A stretch of 64,000 nucleotides of DNA from Sthenelais limicola (Eukaryota; Annelida; Polychaeta; Phyllodocida; Sigalionidae): positions 57,316,773 to 57,380,772 of the forward strand of contig OW804095.1 in assembly GCA_942159475.1 (NCBI GenBank), in the 5' to 3' direction. A program made the position numbers and the translations under genes. The notes under the pieces are model-generated. The model saw only the letters and a program-made list of their open reading frames with translations. It made no database searches and was not told where the DNA came from. Below, in pieces: positions 1 to 12,200 of this stretch. The stretch's first letter is position 1. Each line of letters opens with the position of its first letter.

Positions 1-884
1 AATCGTCAAGCTCTGAATGTGAGTACCAGAACTATGTTAATTAAGACGATGGTCTTAAGTTACCTGGATTATGGAAATATTTGCTATATGAATGCTGGAC
101 AGAAAGTGTTAACAAAATTACAAGTATTTCAAAACAAAGCGTTAAGATTTGCACTTAAGAAACCACGCTGGCATAATATCAATAATCTCCACTCTATTTC
201 TAATACTATGTCAGTGGGAAAAAGGATATTTTTCAACATAATGAAATTCTTTTATAAACAACTCTATTTCTGCAGAGTTCCCTGGGTTGAACTCAGGCAT
301 CTTGATGAAAATTATGACTTTAGAGAAGCCAGACACTTAAACTTTGAGCTTGTAAGACCCATGTCTGCCATGTACCAGAAATCATTCTGTTATGCCGGAA
401 TTACCTGGTGGAATAATTTAGATCAACAATATAAAAACTTACAGACCACTGATTCATTCAAAGGTGCTATGAAAAGAGCTCTATTAAATAATTCCATAAT
501 GGTGCCCCACCCCCTCAACACTGTCCAAACTTAACACCTCACGAAATTATATTGGCCAGACAACAGTCTGATTGAAACAAATTGCTTATATCATTGAGAT
601 GCATATCTGTTCCGTCCCCCACCTCCCTCTTCTCTCCTTTCTTTCTCTCTCCCCTCTTTCCCATCTCATCTCATCCACATAACTATCCCCCCCCTCATAT
701 TATCATGCCGTATTATGTACCATGATAATCGAATCGGAATTTTGACTTCACACACATCTTTGTATTCAATGTAATTGACAATACCTCAGGGTGTAGCGGG
801 ATACCGGATCTGATCCGAGCTACATTAAGTATGGCCCCAGCCAGTTATTTAACCTGAATAAAATTCGTTTAAAAAAAAAAAAAT
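1..884 (+). mobile_element. 3' end of a non-LTR (LINE) retrotransposon
   Basis: An open frame at 19-534 (171 codons) carries the C-terminal region found after the reverse transcriptase domain of Jockey/CR1-type LINEs: a 'LIKTMVLSYLDYGNICY' stretch, then 'LTKLQVFQNKALRFALK', and near the end a 'WWNNL' stretch followed by 'TDSFKGAMKRALL'. It is followed by an untranslated tail with an AATAAA signal (about 858) and an A-rich 3' end near 870-884. The catalytic RT part lies outside the window or is lost. The copy is 5' truncated at the window edge and sits in antisense within an intron of the IKK gene. The family assignment is from motif memory; the exact clade is not certain. Confidence 0.75.
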
Positions 885-1109
885 AATTAAATAAATAATC
901 ACCCTTTTCTGCACAGCGAGATCATTGATGCCAATAAAAGCGATGTTGTGTTGAACATGGAAACTCTGATTTTAATAGTTTAATGTCCGCACCAGACCTG
1001 ATAAAATATTGGAATGAAAAAATACTAAACGTGTAAAAGTTTAGGCAAAATAGGTTAGTAAAATGCATGTCAACATACAAGTGGTGGGGTTCGTTATTTT
1101 TTTCTTCTT

Positions 1110-1215
1110 ACAGAGTCAAGCATGTGGACAAAGCCACACATGGGATTTGAACCCAGAAGCCATTAGATCATCTGGTTTCGAATCCTGTGCTTTAGATTGC
1201 TGTTCCTGTCAGATC
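1110..1215. repeat. tRNA-like SINE fragment (tentative)
   Basis: The minus strand carries a box-B-like GGGTTCAAATCCC and the plus strand a second one, GGTTTCGAATCC, in the intron between IKK exon 2 and the left edge. No complete cloverleaf can be drawn, so this is more likely SINE or tRNA debris than a tRNA gene. The rest of 885-1284 shows nothing else I recognise. Confidence 0.3.
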
Positions 1216-1284
1216 CCCCAGTGTATATGGCTCTGTTTATCAATGGAAATATATTTGTATTCTATCATCAAAATTAACCCATAC

Positions 1285-1500
1285 CTTCCTGAGGTCACCT
1301 CCAACACAGTACTCCATCCCGAGAGGTGGGAGATCATCTCTGGGATCGTTTAATTCCTCAGGAACGCGTACTGCCATGATGACGTTGGGGTGGTCAAGGC
1401 GGAGCATTATGTCAATTTCTTTTATCCACCTGTCTTTGTGTCTCCTCGACATCTCACTTGAGGCCCGACACCTTTTTATCGCAATCGATATGTCCTGTTC
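1285..1500 (-). CDS. IKK: IKK-family kinase, coding exon 2 (kinase N-lobe)
   Basis: This 216-nt exon in phase 0 encodes the rest of the kinase N-lobe. The ATP-binding lysine lies in 'SIAIKRC' (about residue 39), the alpha-C glutamate in 'RWIKEIDIM' (about 58), and then come 'LDHPNV', 'VPEELN' and the hinge 'MEYCVGGDLRK'. The pattern DLPxLxMEYCxGGDLRK is characteristic of IKK-alpha/beta (CHUK/IKBKB). An acceptor (TTTAAG) precedes it and a GTATGG donor follows. The next exon should encode the catalytic loop and is not found in the remaining 1.2 kb, which is partly occupied by a LINE, so the gene continues past the left edge. Alpha and beta cannot be told apart from this part. Confidence 0.9.
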
Positions 1501-1765
1501 CTTAAATCGGAGGTTGAAAATATTAAACACGTGAAAGTCATTTCCATCAAGTAAATACCTTCATCTAACAGAACAGAAAATAATCTAAATGGTGTTTGGG
1601 AAACCCAAACCAAAAGAGGGACAGGACATTAACCTAAGGGTTTGATGAAAATGAAAATGTTTATTATAATATGTAGGTCTATGAGATTTGAGTATAGTAT
1701 GACATAAATGAGTGGTAATGAAAGAGCAGAAAGAAGGCTCATGAAAAAGAAAATATTCAATTTAC

Positions 1766-1855
1766 CTCATTCTTCCAAAGGGTGACGTTTCCGAACCCAC
1801 CAGAACCTATCACTTTGTCCTCCTGCCAACCGCCCCGAACAACGGGTCCTGCCAT
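1766..1855 (-). CDS. IKK: IKK-family kinase, first coding exon
   Basis: Thirty codons start at the ATG at 1855-1853 and end in a GTAAAT donor. The product begins MAGPVVRGGWQEDKVIGSGG and continues FGNVTLWKNE, giving the glycine-rich nucleotide loop GSGGFGNV at residues 17-24, the expected position for IKK kinases, which phosphorylate I-kappaB in NF-kappaB signalling in the cytosol. It joins exon 2 in phase 0 to give ...LWKNE-EQDISIAIK. It was too short for a simple ORF scan and is supported by splice sites and family similarity. The 265-bp intron to exon 2 holds nothing notable. Confidence 0.88.
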
Positions 1856-3906
1856 AATATTCCACTGCTTCTGTAAATGAAATGTTTTCCATGAATAAAC
1901 AAAATCTCCTTTGGTCTAGGACCATGTTATCAAATTACTAACTTACGATGTCAATTTCGCAAGGCTCAGACGAAGCAACGATCCTATAGCTACACAGCTG
2001 CTAACATTTGTTTTATAGAAAATGTTATGTCAATTATTACGATGGACTAGGAGACAATTATGTAGATTTTGAGGAGAAAAAGTGTTTCCAAATAAGTGTT
2101 CAAAGATATTTAACGACAACTTGAGTTCTAAGTGTGGTAGGGAGATAAATCGACTGCCAACGAGAGTCTTGTTGTTGCAACATAGGAAACATAATTATGG
2201 AAGAGCCCAATGCGTATGAATAAAAGATATACCAATAAATTAATTAATCTCTAGTTTGCTCAGAGCTTGAAGGGGGGATTGGGAATCAACGCCAGCAAAG
2301 CGGGCTAGGTTATGCCTGGAGTTTAGTCACCTTTGAAAGTGATTTTAGGCTCTCTGTAAGCCTAATTATTATTTAGTTACCCTGGGCTGAGTTGACCCCG
2401 CCTTGGGCCGACTTGATACAAGCCCTATAGGGCAGAATATCGTTCGAACAATTATCATTTGTAGTGAACCGCTGAAAGCTGAAAAACAGCTTTGCCTAGA
2501 CGGGGAACCGAACCCCAGACCTTTGGATTTACGTTTCAATGCTCTACCTACTGAGCTATCCAGACTGGCAAAGCTGGTTACATTGAACCAGATCCTACCA
2601 CCCAGCAGAACACTACACTTTTAGTACAAGGATTTATAAGATACGAACAGTTGGAACTGATCTTAACATGCCATATCCAAATTAAATAAAGCTTAAAATA
2701 CATTCAAAAATGAAGCTTCAATGTTGTTCAAAATTCATCTGAATAACCCATGTCATAGGGCTCCTAGCTGAGCTCTTAAATCGACATGGCCTTTTCTTAG
2801 ATCGACAAATTGACAAAGACAGACAGTCAGTGAGAATTGACCAAAACACTTTCTTAGTCTGACAAATCGACAAAGACCTTAATACAATACATAGATTTCA
2901 CATGACGTCACCCAGTAGGCTGGGGTATCACAGTGGCCGCCATGTCTCGGGTCAGCGTTACGCTTGCGTCTACGGCGGGGGTATCAAAACAAAGTTGATA
3001 AACCTCACAAGAGTAGATACTTGGGTAATACTACACTAAAGGCAGATTATCTAACCTATCATGAAGGTATTGCTGAGGCAGATTAAAACTGGTAAAGGTT
3101 AAAACAGCCAGAAAACAGTATATTCAAGTATCGCAGCATACATAGGCATCTAATTTGACCCCAAACATGGCCAGGGCCGTGACGTCAGTGAAATCTATGT
3201 ATAGGCCTAGGCCTACAATAAATACTAGTATAGTCTTTAGCGAAAAAAATTCGGCCATAGGGCCTACTATTAAAATTAACGACAAACAACATAAGAATGT
3301 TCTTAGTGACAGACGATGATTGCTGTTTCTTGGTATAGTGACAAGATAAATTAGACCACATGCACCCCGCTACCTCAGTAGAATGGAATGGTCTACACCA
3401 TCAAGTCAAATACTAATATCATTTTATCATCTCTTCAGCTGAGATGGCATTAGTCTATACATGATTTACGGTAGACTACCGTAGGCCTACCGTACTCCGT
3501 AGTCATATTATATTATTAGTATAGTATAGTATAGTATAGCCTATAGGCCTATATATTAATTACCGTAGCCTAGGCCAATTTAATATATTTCCTTGTTGGC
3601 GATGTACATATACATGTGACCTAGGCCAAGAACCAGTTGGTAACACAAGGAATAATTCACACGGATAACCATACATATTATATACATATACTTGAAACGG
3701 GTTCATAACACTAGGCCTACTATCTAGAAGTCCCGACTTGGTAAGAACTGGAGATCTTGAGTTGAATGTAGCCTTTTGTAGGCCTACTATAGAAACTGAA
3801 TGGGACAGCAAAAGGCAAAATATATATGCTTCAGTATCACTATCAGTATGACTATGAAACTTGAGGAAGGACAAACGAATATCGGAATGATAAAGGTACT
3901 CACCAC
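1856..3906. other. Upstream non-coding region of IKK (probable 5' intron)
   Basis: No coding exon is recognised here. The stretch includes a tRNA-like SINE head (2494-2569), a YY1-like GCCGCCATGT motif near 2938, and a dense set of TAGGCCTA palindromes from about 3200 onward. It would be the first intron of IKK if the candidate non-coding exon at 3907-4050 is real. Confidence 0.4.
2494..2569 (-). repeat. tRNA-derived SINE head or tRNA pseudogene
   Basis: On the minus strand the 76 nt contain a good box A (TAGCTCAGTAGGTAGAGC), box B (GGGTTCGGTTCCC) and a D-stem/T-stem arrangement as in a tRNA. The acceptor stem (GCCAGTC against TCTAGGC) and the anticodon stem contain mismatches, and the anticodon loop lacks the usual T at position 33. 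This argues against a working tRNA gene and for a SINE or pseudo-tRNA. Confidence 0.5.
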
Positions 3907-4050
3907 CAACAATACAATAGAAGTTGTTAAAGAATAGTATACGACATGACAGCGACCACTTCGATGATCCTGGACGATTAATTGTCAAAAATTTCCCACT
4001 CCCTCTTTCAATTTTGACAGCAGTGTGAACGATAATTGCGGAAGTAAATA
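3907..4050 (-). other. Candidate 5' untranslated exon of IKK
   Basis: On the minus strand a strong donor (GTGAGTACC) at 3906-3898 ends a stretch that starts near an ETS-type ACTTCCGC motif (about 4036-4043). No long in-frame ORF is required. The position, 2 kb upstream of the first IKK ATG and facing prominin, suits a non-coding first exon. Support is only the donor and the promoter-like base composition. Confidence 0.3.
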
Positions 4051-4205
4051 ACTAAAAACCCAAGATCACGTGATTCGGACACTTTGCGGCTATAGATCGG
4101 TAGATGGCAGCACAAGTGCAATTTTACCGCGTCGTTCCGACGATGTTCGAGGGGTATCAGTCGCGAAATCGCAGTCTCCCAATATTTCCCCATTTTTTTT
4201 TGTGC

Positions 4206-4960
4206 GGATTTTAGAGCGAAACGTCAGATTTAATTTGTTTTTTTTTTTTACTTGAAATTACTGCTATAAACATGGCAAGCAACTAAGCATGCCTATGTGC
4301 CATTCTTTGGTAATGTCATCACTCGAGCGGGCCATACATTAATTTGGGGCTATATATTATAGTCAGTCGAACCTGCCTCTACTCAATGATCATGGATACC
4401 ATACTAGAGTTAGACTAGCGCTAACTAGGGCTATATAGGCTCCATTTATAAATATATAATAGGCCTAGTGCTTTCAATTCTTCCTAGAGCCAGATATTTG
4501 AGAATTTAACATTTAGGCCTACAACCCTTCTTCATTATCATCAATGGAATTTTGATATCAAACTTACAAAATAATTTGGATGGTCTATCATTCTGATTCT
4601 GAACAAAATATTCCCCCACCCACAATTAATACCTTCCAAAGCCTTATAACGAAAATTAGTGATTTTTTTTTTTACCATTTGGACCCTTGATTTATATCAT
4701 TTTTATGCCTTCTGAGGAATTTGTAATATCCACAGATGCAGAAATGGGAGAGATTTGATTGTTACAAGGGTCAGATTTTCAGAAAATGCACAATTGACAG
4801 CTCTACACATTTAGTAAATTCTGCTAAAATAGGCTGGAAAATAATGAATACAGCTAGGTGCATTTTGAAGCTCATTTCTGTCTAAAATGTAGGTTATTTG
4901 AGGGGATTGGTGAAGGTGAATTGTACATTTTCTGAAAATCTGAACCACAACTTAGGCCCT
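4206..4960. repeat. Dispersed repeat copy 1 with a long inverted repeat
   Basis: The segment resembles 58882-59250 along much of its length (for example the shared 'GAAATTACTG', 'CCATTCTTTGG' and 'CTATCATTCTGATT' words). Part of it, from 'GAAATGGGAGAGATTTGATT' at 4741, recurs at about 63674. It contains a 24-bp inverted repeat (4772-4795 and 4919-4942, one mismatch) with a 123-nt loop. The family was not identified. Confidence 0.55.
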
Positions 4961-5162
4961 TAATTCTTTTTCACAATTTCAAAACTTTTCAATAACACTG
5001 ATCCAGATCACCTCTCTCGATTACCCTATTATATAGATTAGATAGTACTTAAATAATTTATTGTTGACCTGCTGTCCGAGAAATGAATGAATATAATTAA
5101 TGCTCACGTCCAATAGGCATTTTTGAGTTGAACTAAGCGTAGAAGAAAGACATTTGATTAAC

Positions 5163-5222
5163 GCCCCCCCCCCCCCCTCCCCCTCCCGCGCCCCCGCCCC
5201 CGCCCCCGCCCCGACCCCACCA
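5163..5222. promoter_or_regulatory. C/G-rich tract upstream of prominin, potential G-quadruplex and GC boxes
   Basis: A run of 15 or so C is followed by repeated CCCCCG units. On the minus strand this gives several G-runs of 4-7 separated by one or two bases, suited to G-quadruplex formation and containing GGGGCGGGG GC boxes. It lies about 280 bp upstream of the prominin ATG in the divergent IKK/prominin interval. Translations of this tract are low-complexity artefacts. Confidence 0.5.
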
Positions 5223-5497
5223 CACGTACCACGCCCCGCCATAATCACCAACACCACCGCAACAGTCTTTGGTTGACAAGAAGTTCCCACACCTGGCCAA
5301 CAGGAGCGGGTGGGTGGTTGTGACGTCACGTGTCCGCCTAGTAAATGGGGTCAGCAGGGAGCAGGGCGGGCAGTGTGTGAGCAGAGAGAGAGGGAAACAT
5401 TTAGGGTGGAAGTGGGGAGGATATGTTACCATCGCCGATATAAGCTCTAGGTTTACGGATATATCCCCATGAAGTCATCGTGAAACAGCATACCAGT

Positions 5498-5783
5498 ATG
5501 GCGCGCGTTAGGAGTACAATTTCTAGGACTATTCCGGTGTTAATTTTATTGTTTTGTACATGTTACGGCCAAGACTCGGGGGACAAGTCGGTCTCCGTGA
5601 ACGATGGCGATGAGACGGGCATGACCCCCTTAGAGCGCGGCATGAGACCCTTCTATGATATGACACGAACATTCCTTGATCTAGTGCTTAGGGAAAATAT
5701 TGTAGAAAGGGACCCCGCATTGTTTTATGGACTTGTCAATGCTTCAACGAGTGACAGTAATACAAATGCAGATAAACTTTCAG
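5498..5783 (+). CDS. PROM1: Prominin exon 1 (signal peptide and N-terminal ectodomain)
   Basis: The chosen start is the ATG in CCAGTATGGCG; an in-frame GTG 18 nt upstream is not a eukaryotic start. The first 26 or so residues (MARVRSTISRTIPVLILLFC...) form a signal peptide. The following 'TPLERGMRPFYDMTRTFLDLV' matches the conserved start of the prominin ectodomain. The donor is GTGAGC; phase 1. Confidence 0.88.
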
Positions 5784-6146
5784 GTGAGCATAAATATCGA
5801 CGGGGTGTATTTATAAATAAGTACGAACCGAACAGGTTTCAACTTCGAGTGGTAGGGGCCAAGCCTAAGCTTGAAGGAAGACCAACTACTGTGTTTTGGA
5901 TTGTTGGTGTAACTAGAAAGCTCAACGCCATGCGAGTTATTTGTGGTTGAGGACGAATCCAGTGGGCGTGTACAAGTCTTGGGAAAGTTCTCATTCCTTC
6001 AGTTGATGTCTAGCGTTACTTTTGTTTGTAATATTAATAAATAGTACGGTAGGCCTACACATTGCAACACAAACAAATGGTACAGAATACCTCGGTTTTG
6101 GAATTTGGTTGGCAGTAGCCTGGCTATTACTAGCAAGCTATATAGC

Positions 6147-6234
<88 letters not shown>

Positions 6235-9200
6235 GGTATTATAGCCTTTAGAGATCTTTAGGATAAGATAATCACAAGGCTCTAGTTTCTGTAAATTGTA
6301 GAATACCCTGACAGGATTTGTGTATTCCATTTATCATTTATGACACGGTTATGGCTTTCGTAACCTCACCAATTTATAATTTGTACTTGCCCATTTACTC
6401 CCGCAACCCTATGTGTTGCTCATAGAAATCTAAATTTTAATTCAACTTCCTACGGTAAGTCTCTAAAAATGTACGGTATAGGCTTATGTTGACTTGTATC
6501 CTGTACCGTAGATCTAGACCTGTGCACAACTTCCCACCAAGGGCAAGGCCAGGTCGCCAGCTATAGCTCATATCATATGAGAACATCATTCAACATGAAC
6601 ATATAAAATATAGGCCCCTATAGCATGGCCCTAGGGGTGTCTCCGAAGAAACTTACTTTACTCAGTATACTGTACCATAGTGTCTCCTCTTTCATGTAGC
6701 CTACCAGTAGGAACCGTACCTGCAGGCATTGTTTGCATTTATTACTGTCTTTTCTGGAGGAAATATAATGCCACGATTCTTTTGTTCTGTAGGCCTACTG
6801 GTACCCTTGTATTGTGAACTTGATTTTTGGTTCACAGACTGACATTCTTCTCGAAATAATTGCTAACTCCTTGAGGCATAGCCGGTAATCATCAAAAGAT
6901 TATATTTAACAATATATTTGTGATCTTTAAGTTTAAATACTATGTATTTACCCATTGATTCTGTAAAAACGCTACATGTCCCATATTTTAAATATCTTCA
7001 CATTATTCTTGGTTAAAACATAATCTCATTGCCCTAATTCACAAAGGATATTCCAGTGCAGTTGCGAATGACTCAACGTCAAAGAACCAGGTGCAGACCC
7101 CTACATGCCTGTATTATAAATGCACAATGGAAACGATGCACACCCGGTCGGTGTATTTAGAATGACGGTGGGCTAGTTTGGAATAGATCGTGACCTGTCA
7201 TGCTTGAATGCACTTCCGGGTGACACTAAACTTTAGCAAGCTTTGACTGAGTCAACATCGCTTATACACAATTGCCAAAAAGTCTAGACCTCTCTTTCTA
7301 TATAGCTACACCTATAGGACAAGTAAAATTCTTTATCCGAACCATGACGATGACATCATTTCGCTGTACAAATATTTTCTTTGAGTTGAATCATTATTTA
7401 GACGATGCAACAGACCCTCTTGATTTGGTAAACTGCTAGGTACCATGTTCTGGGGAATGGTATCATATCGACCTCCTGACCAAAATAAATCATATTTGTA
7501 CTTAGTGTTTACATCATTATAGTATCTCAAAATCATAACCTAGTTTAGTTATGTTATCAATGGTTGAATACTATCATTGTTCATATACATTATTCTGATG
7601 CTAGAAAGTGTGAGAGAATATTCAGCTTTCATCTCTTTCCTTTAGATCAAACTAGAATCAAAAGGATGTAATAAGTAGTGTTATTATATACCGCATTGTA
7701 TATAGGATAAACATAACAAAAATACACGACGATAATTTAAACCTGTAGTATAAAACAAAACAGGACTTAGTTCAATGTTGCTGCTCTCATTTCTCTTGAA
7801 TCAAGTCTGTGTGACCTCATGAAGAAAATTAAATGTTTTTTGGGGGGGTATACACTGAAATCCTGTGTACCAGTTTCACATAATTATCTGTTTTCTTTTT
7901 CAGCATACGTGACAGAAAATTGGCAATCGGTAAGGCACTTTTCCAACCATTTATACAATGTGTTTTATAACCTCGTCTATTGATGTTGTTACTAAAGAGT
8001 CTGAGAAGAGACTATTTTCCTAGCATAAATTTTATTCATATTATATGTTTAAAGTATTGTAGAGTTCTCTGTTCAGGCTTAGCATATATGTCTATATATA
8101 GCCTAGTGTATACACTACAGAGCATTTTACCTGGCAACCCGTATTAGATTCATTAGAAAGGATGTTATAACAGATATTGGCAAGCAGAACATTCAACTCT
8201 TTCATTCACCACTTCCTGCCCTGTACTCCCAACGTTATACTTGAGTGATATATATCGCTTCATATGAACGTTTCTGAAATATCGAGTTTAGCTTAACACA
8301 TGTGGTTATATAATATATGTTCTTGTCTACACTATAGTCATTGTTGTGACGTTAACCGATACATTTTTGTATATCGATCTCTCACGGTATTGTTATAAAA
8401 TACATGGGAATTAAGGCAGCGAAAGCTTCCCATTGTCAAACCTCTGGCTCTGTATTGCTGGGATGACATGGGGTATTCATGAGTCGATGATGTCCAAGCC
8501 CGCCAAGTTATTTTACCTGGTGTTCTTTAAATAATTAATTTATACCCATTGTAATTACTGGAATAACAGCCCCTGCCTGCAGTCACCACATTGTCCCTGA
8601 TTATCATTTCAAACCCCCATAAAACAGTACCCCGAAGCTCATGTGCATCGCATGTAACCGAGCTCGAAGCTTGGACTACCCAAACTAGTAGACAGAGTAT
8701 CCATCTCTACTGTCCCAGGTGTGGTACTGTTATGTATGGAAGGAAGGGTTAGTGATGCTGGCCTAACTATATGAAAAGCGAGGGTATATTCCGTTGCCCC
8801 ATTTCCAAGTAATTCAATGGGTTTTTTTTTAAAGTATAAAAGATGGAAAGATTCCCTCAATAAACGAAACTCAGTTGTCTATTTTTAAGTTGGTTTCATT
8901 TTCTGTTTGATGCCCCTACATGTTTCATTTTCTCGAGAAAACTGAGACTTATTTGAGTATTTCGGTTTGAAAACACATACCGGTATTTGCACTACAAATT
9001 ACATTGTTTTGAAAGCCGGCACTGCTATTTAGCTTCCACGCAGTTTCACATGACACATGGCTGCTCACTGACCATAACCGTTGATGTATGTAGGTATATT
9101 GTTTATTTCCAGTACATGATACAATTTTCAACAACTAATAATAGTAATAATCTACTCTGGAAATGGGTGGTCCCCTTCTATGACAGCCATAGTTCTTCCA

Positions 9201-12200
9201 GGGGGTCCCTACTAAACCAAAGTAAACATGATAATTTACTTCATGCGCGCTGATTTACCCACGCATGATGCTGGAAATTTTGTAAATCACAAGATATTAA
9301 TTATGACAAGCGTACCTATTTTTAACTTCCTCCTTCCAAAACAATCCTTTCAACTACGTATTTATTAGTATGTCCTGCAGTCCCTTTACCCAGATGGCAA
9401 TTTAGATAAACAGTACGGATTCTATGACTTGGAGGTGTATTAGTTTTTTTTCACAAAACATCATTGGTGTTAAACTTTTAAATATATAATCTCAGAATAA
9501 GTTGCTAAAAATTTATGGTTATTAAAATAATAATAACGATATCTGTTCCTACTATTGGAAAACATTAGTATAGATATTACATAAACAACTTTGCTGCATT
9601 TAAAAAGAAATTCTTTTTCTCTATCTAATTCAATCTCAGGTGTATTTCCTGGGTGGCGGGATTTCCAGTTACATGCCCCCATACTTCAACCAGATAACCA
9701 ACCTAGTTGTCTAGTTCTATGCCATATATTTGCTTAAAAGACAAATTTTCAAATTTCAATATTAACCCTTTGTATCTAAAGGGCGTATACAGAGATATGT
9801 CTCATTGTTGCACAAAAGTGGGGAGTAGAGGTAAAAATAGATACTGAGTATGAATGGGTTTTTATGATGAGATATGGCGTGATTGTAGCTGCTATAGTAA
9901 CAGGAAACGCACCCGTGGTCTCTCCCCTGAGCCTTGCGTGATGACAAGCAATCTTCCCCATCATTAGAGAGACTTATGGTTGGCCTTCTAGCCACCAGGG
10001 CTGGTCATGGCCAGGATTCAGTTAGTGGCTCTGGGAATTATCAACATTGATCCCTCGTAAAGTGAAGAGCGATGGGGTTGCAGTGAGGAGGTGCTCAATC
10101 TGTAGACCTATTACCTACACGTAGAAGCAGATTGGTCTTTGGGTCTGGAGGTTGTCACGTAAACAAGGTGAAACAACCAACGTCAATATAATAGAATGTA
10201 AAGATATGAAATGTTAAAATCTTAAGCCTAAGGGATAACAATCAATAATAAAGAGTTGAGGCATTGAACAATGCAGTTCCATGCATGGAGGACTTCCAAG
10301 TAGCAGTACTTTAATTGCGCCCAAAATAGGATTGGAATGTAATTTCCGTGTAAATAAATGTCACTTGCCAAATCTTTTTCCCGGTGATTTACTTTTTCGT
10401 TTCATATTACAGTCTAGGCCCAAATTTGAGAAAGTCCCTTCCAGCGAAGGGAAAGCCTCTCGCCTCAAACCGCAAAGTGCCATTATAATTCCATTAAGAA
10501 TAAGACCGCAAAATGTCATTATATTCCCATTAAAACGCCGAGTTCTAGGCAGGGATTCTTTGAGACGGCCTTCTCTCATCTGGTCACGTGACAGAGCATC
10601 TTGGCGAGCAGTGGGCCGGTCCGTGGGGGAATCCGGCCCTTGACGACCATAGCAACCCAGCTTAAAATCTCCAACTTTCCCCCTCGATATCTTAAAGTAT
10701 ACACATTTGTCGGCAAAACGGAACAAGCGACTGCAATGTGTGAACAATAATTGATATATCCATGTAAGATCATAGCATTTTGACCCGTTTATGTATGGTT
10801 TTAAAGGGGTTGAAAACAGGTAGTTTAGCGTTAGCGCCTATGAGACTCAGCTGTTGTATTCACCCGAGTTTTTGCCGCCGATCGTAGCGCCACCTGTAAA
10901 TACCCGGATTCTCGTCTCAATGAATACCTATACGCGAGGTAGGCTGACACACCATTCTTATCTGATCTGAGGGTTTGGACCTAGAGTGGTTAGAGGTAAA
11001 CGTAAAATGTATATAAATATGCCACCCTCACCACAACCCCTTATAGGCAAGCTACAAAAAATGTTGCATAATAGAAAGTAGCAAAATCGAATTTATTTCG
11101 CGTTTATCCTCCTACTTTCCTCATCATATAAATTCAAGTATCGTTCTTTCCAAAATTCCCGTCTAAGCTTTTAAGTGTCCGGGGACACTGAATATGCGTA
11201 TACACTTTTTCTTGTATTTAATCAAATAATATCATATACCCAAGTTACAATACCAGTTACCAGACTCAGTTAGTTAGTGGTAGGTATGATAAGGGATTTG
11301 TAATAGCATCTGTTTATGTTATAATTTACAATAGCAGATTTGTAATAAGAGCTAAATGCTGCTATTATTGTTAGAATTTATGCCATTGCTGATTTGTCAT
11401 AACAGCAGTGTTTGTCAGATCTTACAAGCAACAGCAGTTAAAGTTAGATGTTGAAATAGGAGATGTGTAATAGCAGTTGTTAACGTCAGAAGTTACAATA
11501 GACGGTTTGTGTATGCCAGAAATTGGCAGGTGAGTTGACCTAGTATGTAGCCTTTCTACTGAGGGATTGTAGGGAGGTGATATGACTGCTATACTATCAG
11601 TCAGGTAGAGTAGAGGTATGTTCAGGCGAAGCCAGGCTAGAGGATAGCCTATATGAATATTAATAATAATAATAATACGTAACAGCGTAGTCCCGTTTCT
11701 AGACTAATGAATCTCATTTATTCAGCTTAATTTATACAGCTGGTCAGTTGACCATGAAGCCCATTGCGCATGCGCATTAATTATATATTCCTCCAATCGG
11801 AAGGAATCATGTGATACATATTTACATCTCTTGAGTAATCAGCCAATGACAGGCCTTAGCCAATCACCTTGCAGGTGCCTCATTAAGGCAACCAATCAGG
11901 TGGTGTTAGTTGGTTCACTGTCCGTGACCTGAGGGGGTGGATCAGTGGTGACGTCACACCAGTCTGACCCCTGGCTCCCCCTTGTGTGTAGGTGCGATAT
12001 TACCATACATATATTATGAGTAATGATGCATAATAGAGAGATGGGTAATTAATGCCATTGATTAATGTTGCACAATGTTAGACAATAAATGTATATAAGA
12101 TCAAATGAGACTTGAGTAATGTTATACAATATTATGTAATCATATGTAATCAAAAAGGTGTGATTTGTGGTCGTGACATAATGCCCCCGACTTTTACGGA

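Noticed and set aside
2494..2569. Working tRNA gene
   Set aside because: Boxes A and B are good, but the stems are mismatched and the anticodon loop is irregular; treated as SINE or pseudo-tRNA.
5021..5432. Gly/Val-rich minus-strand ORFs upstream of prominin
   Set aside because: They translate the C/G-rich simple tract; no domain or splice support.
6022..6330. Ile-Tyr repeat ORFs on both strands
   Set aside because: Products of the (AT)n microsatellite.
10281..10747. ORFs of 120 and 128 codons on opposite strands
   Set aside because: No recognisable motif, codons look random, and they overlap each other antisense; no splice partner found.
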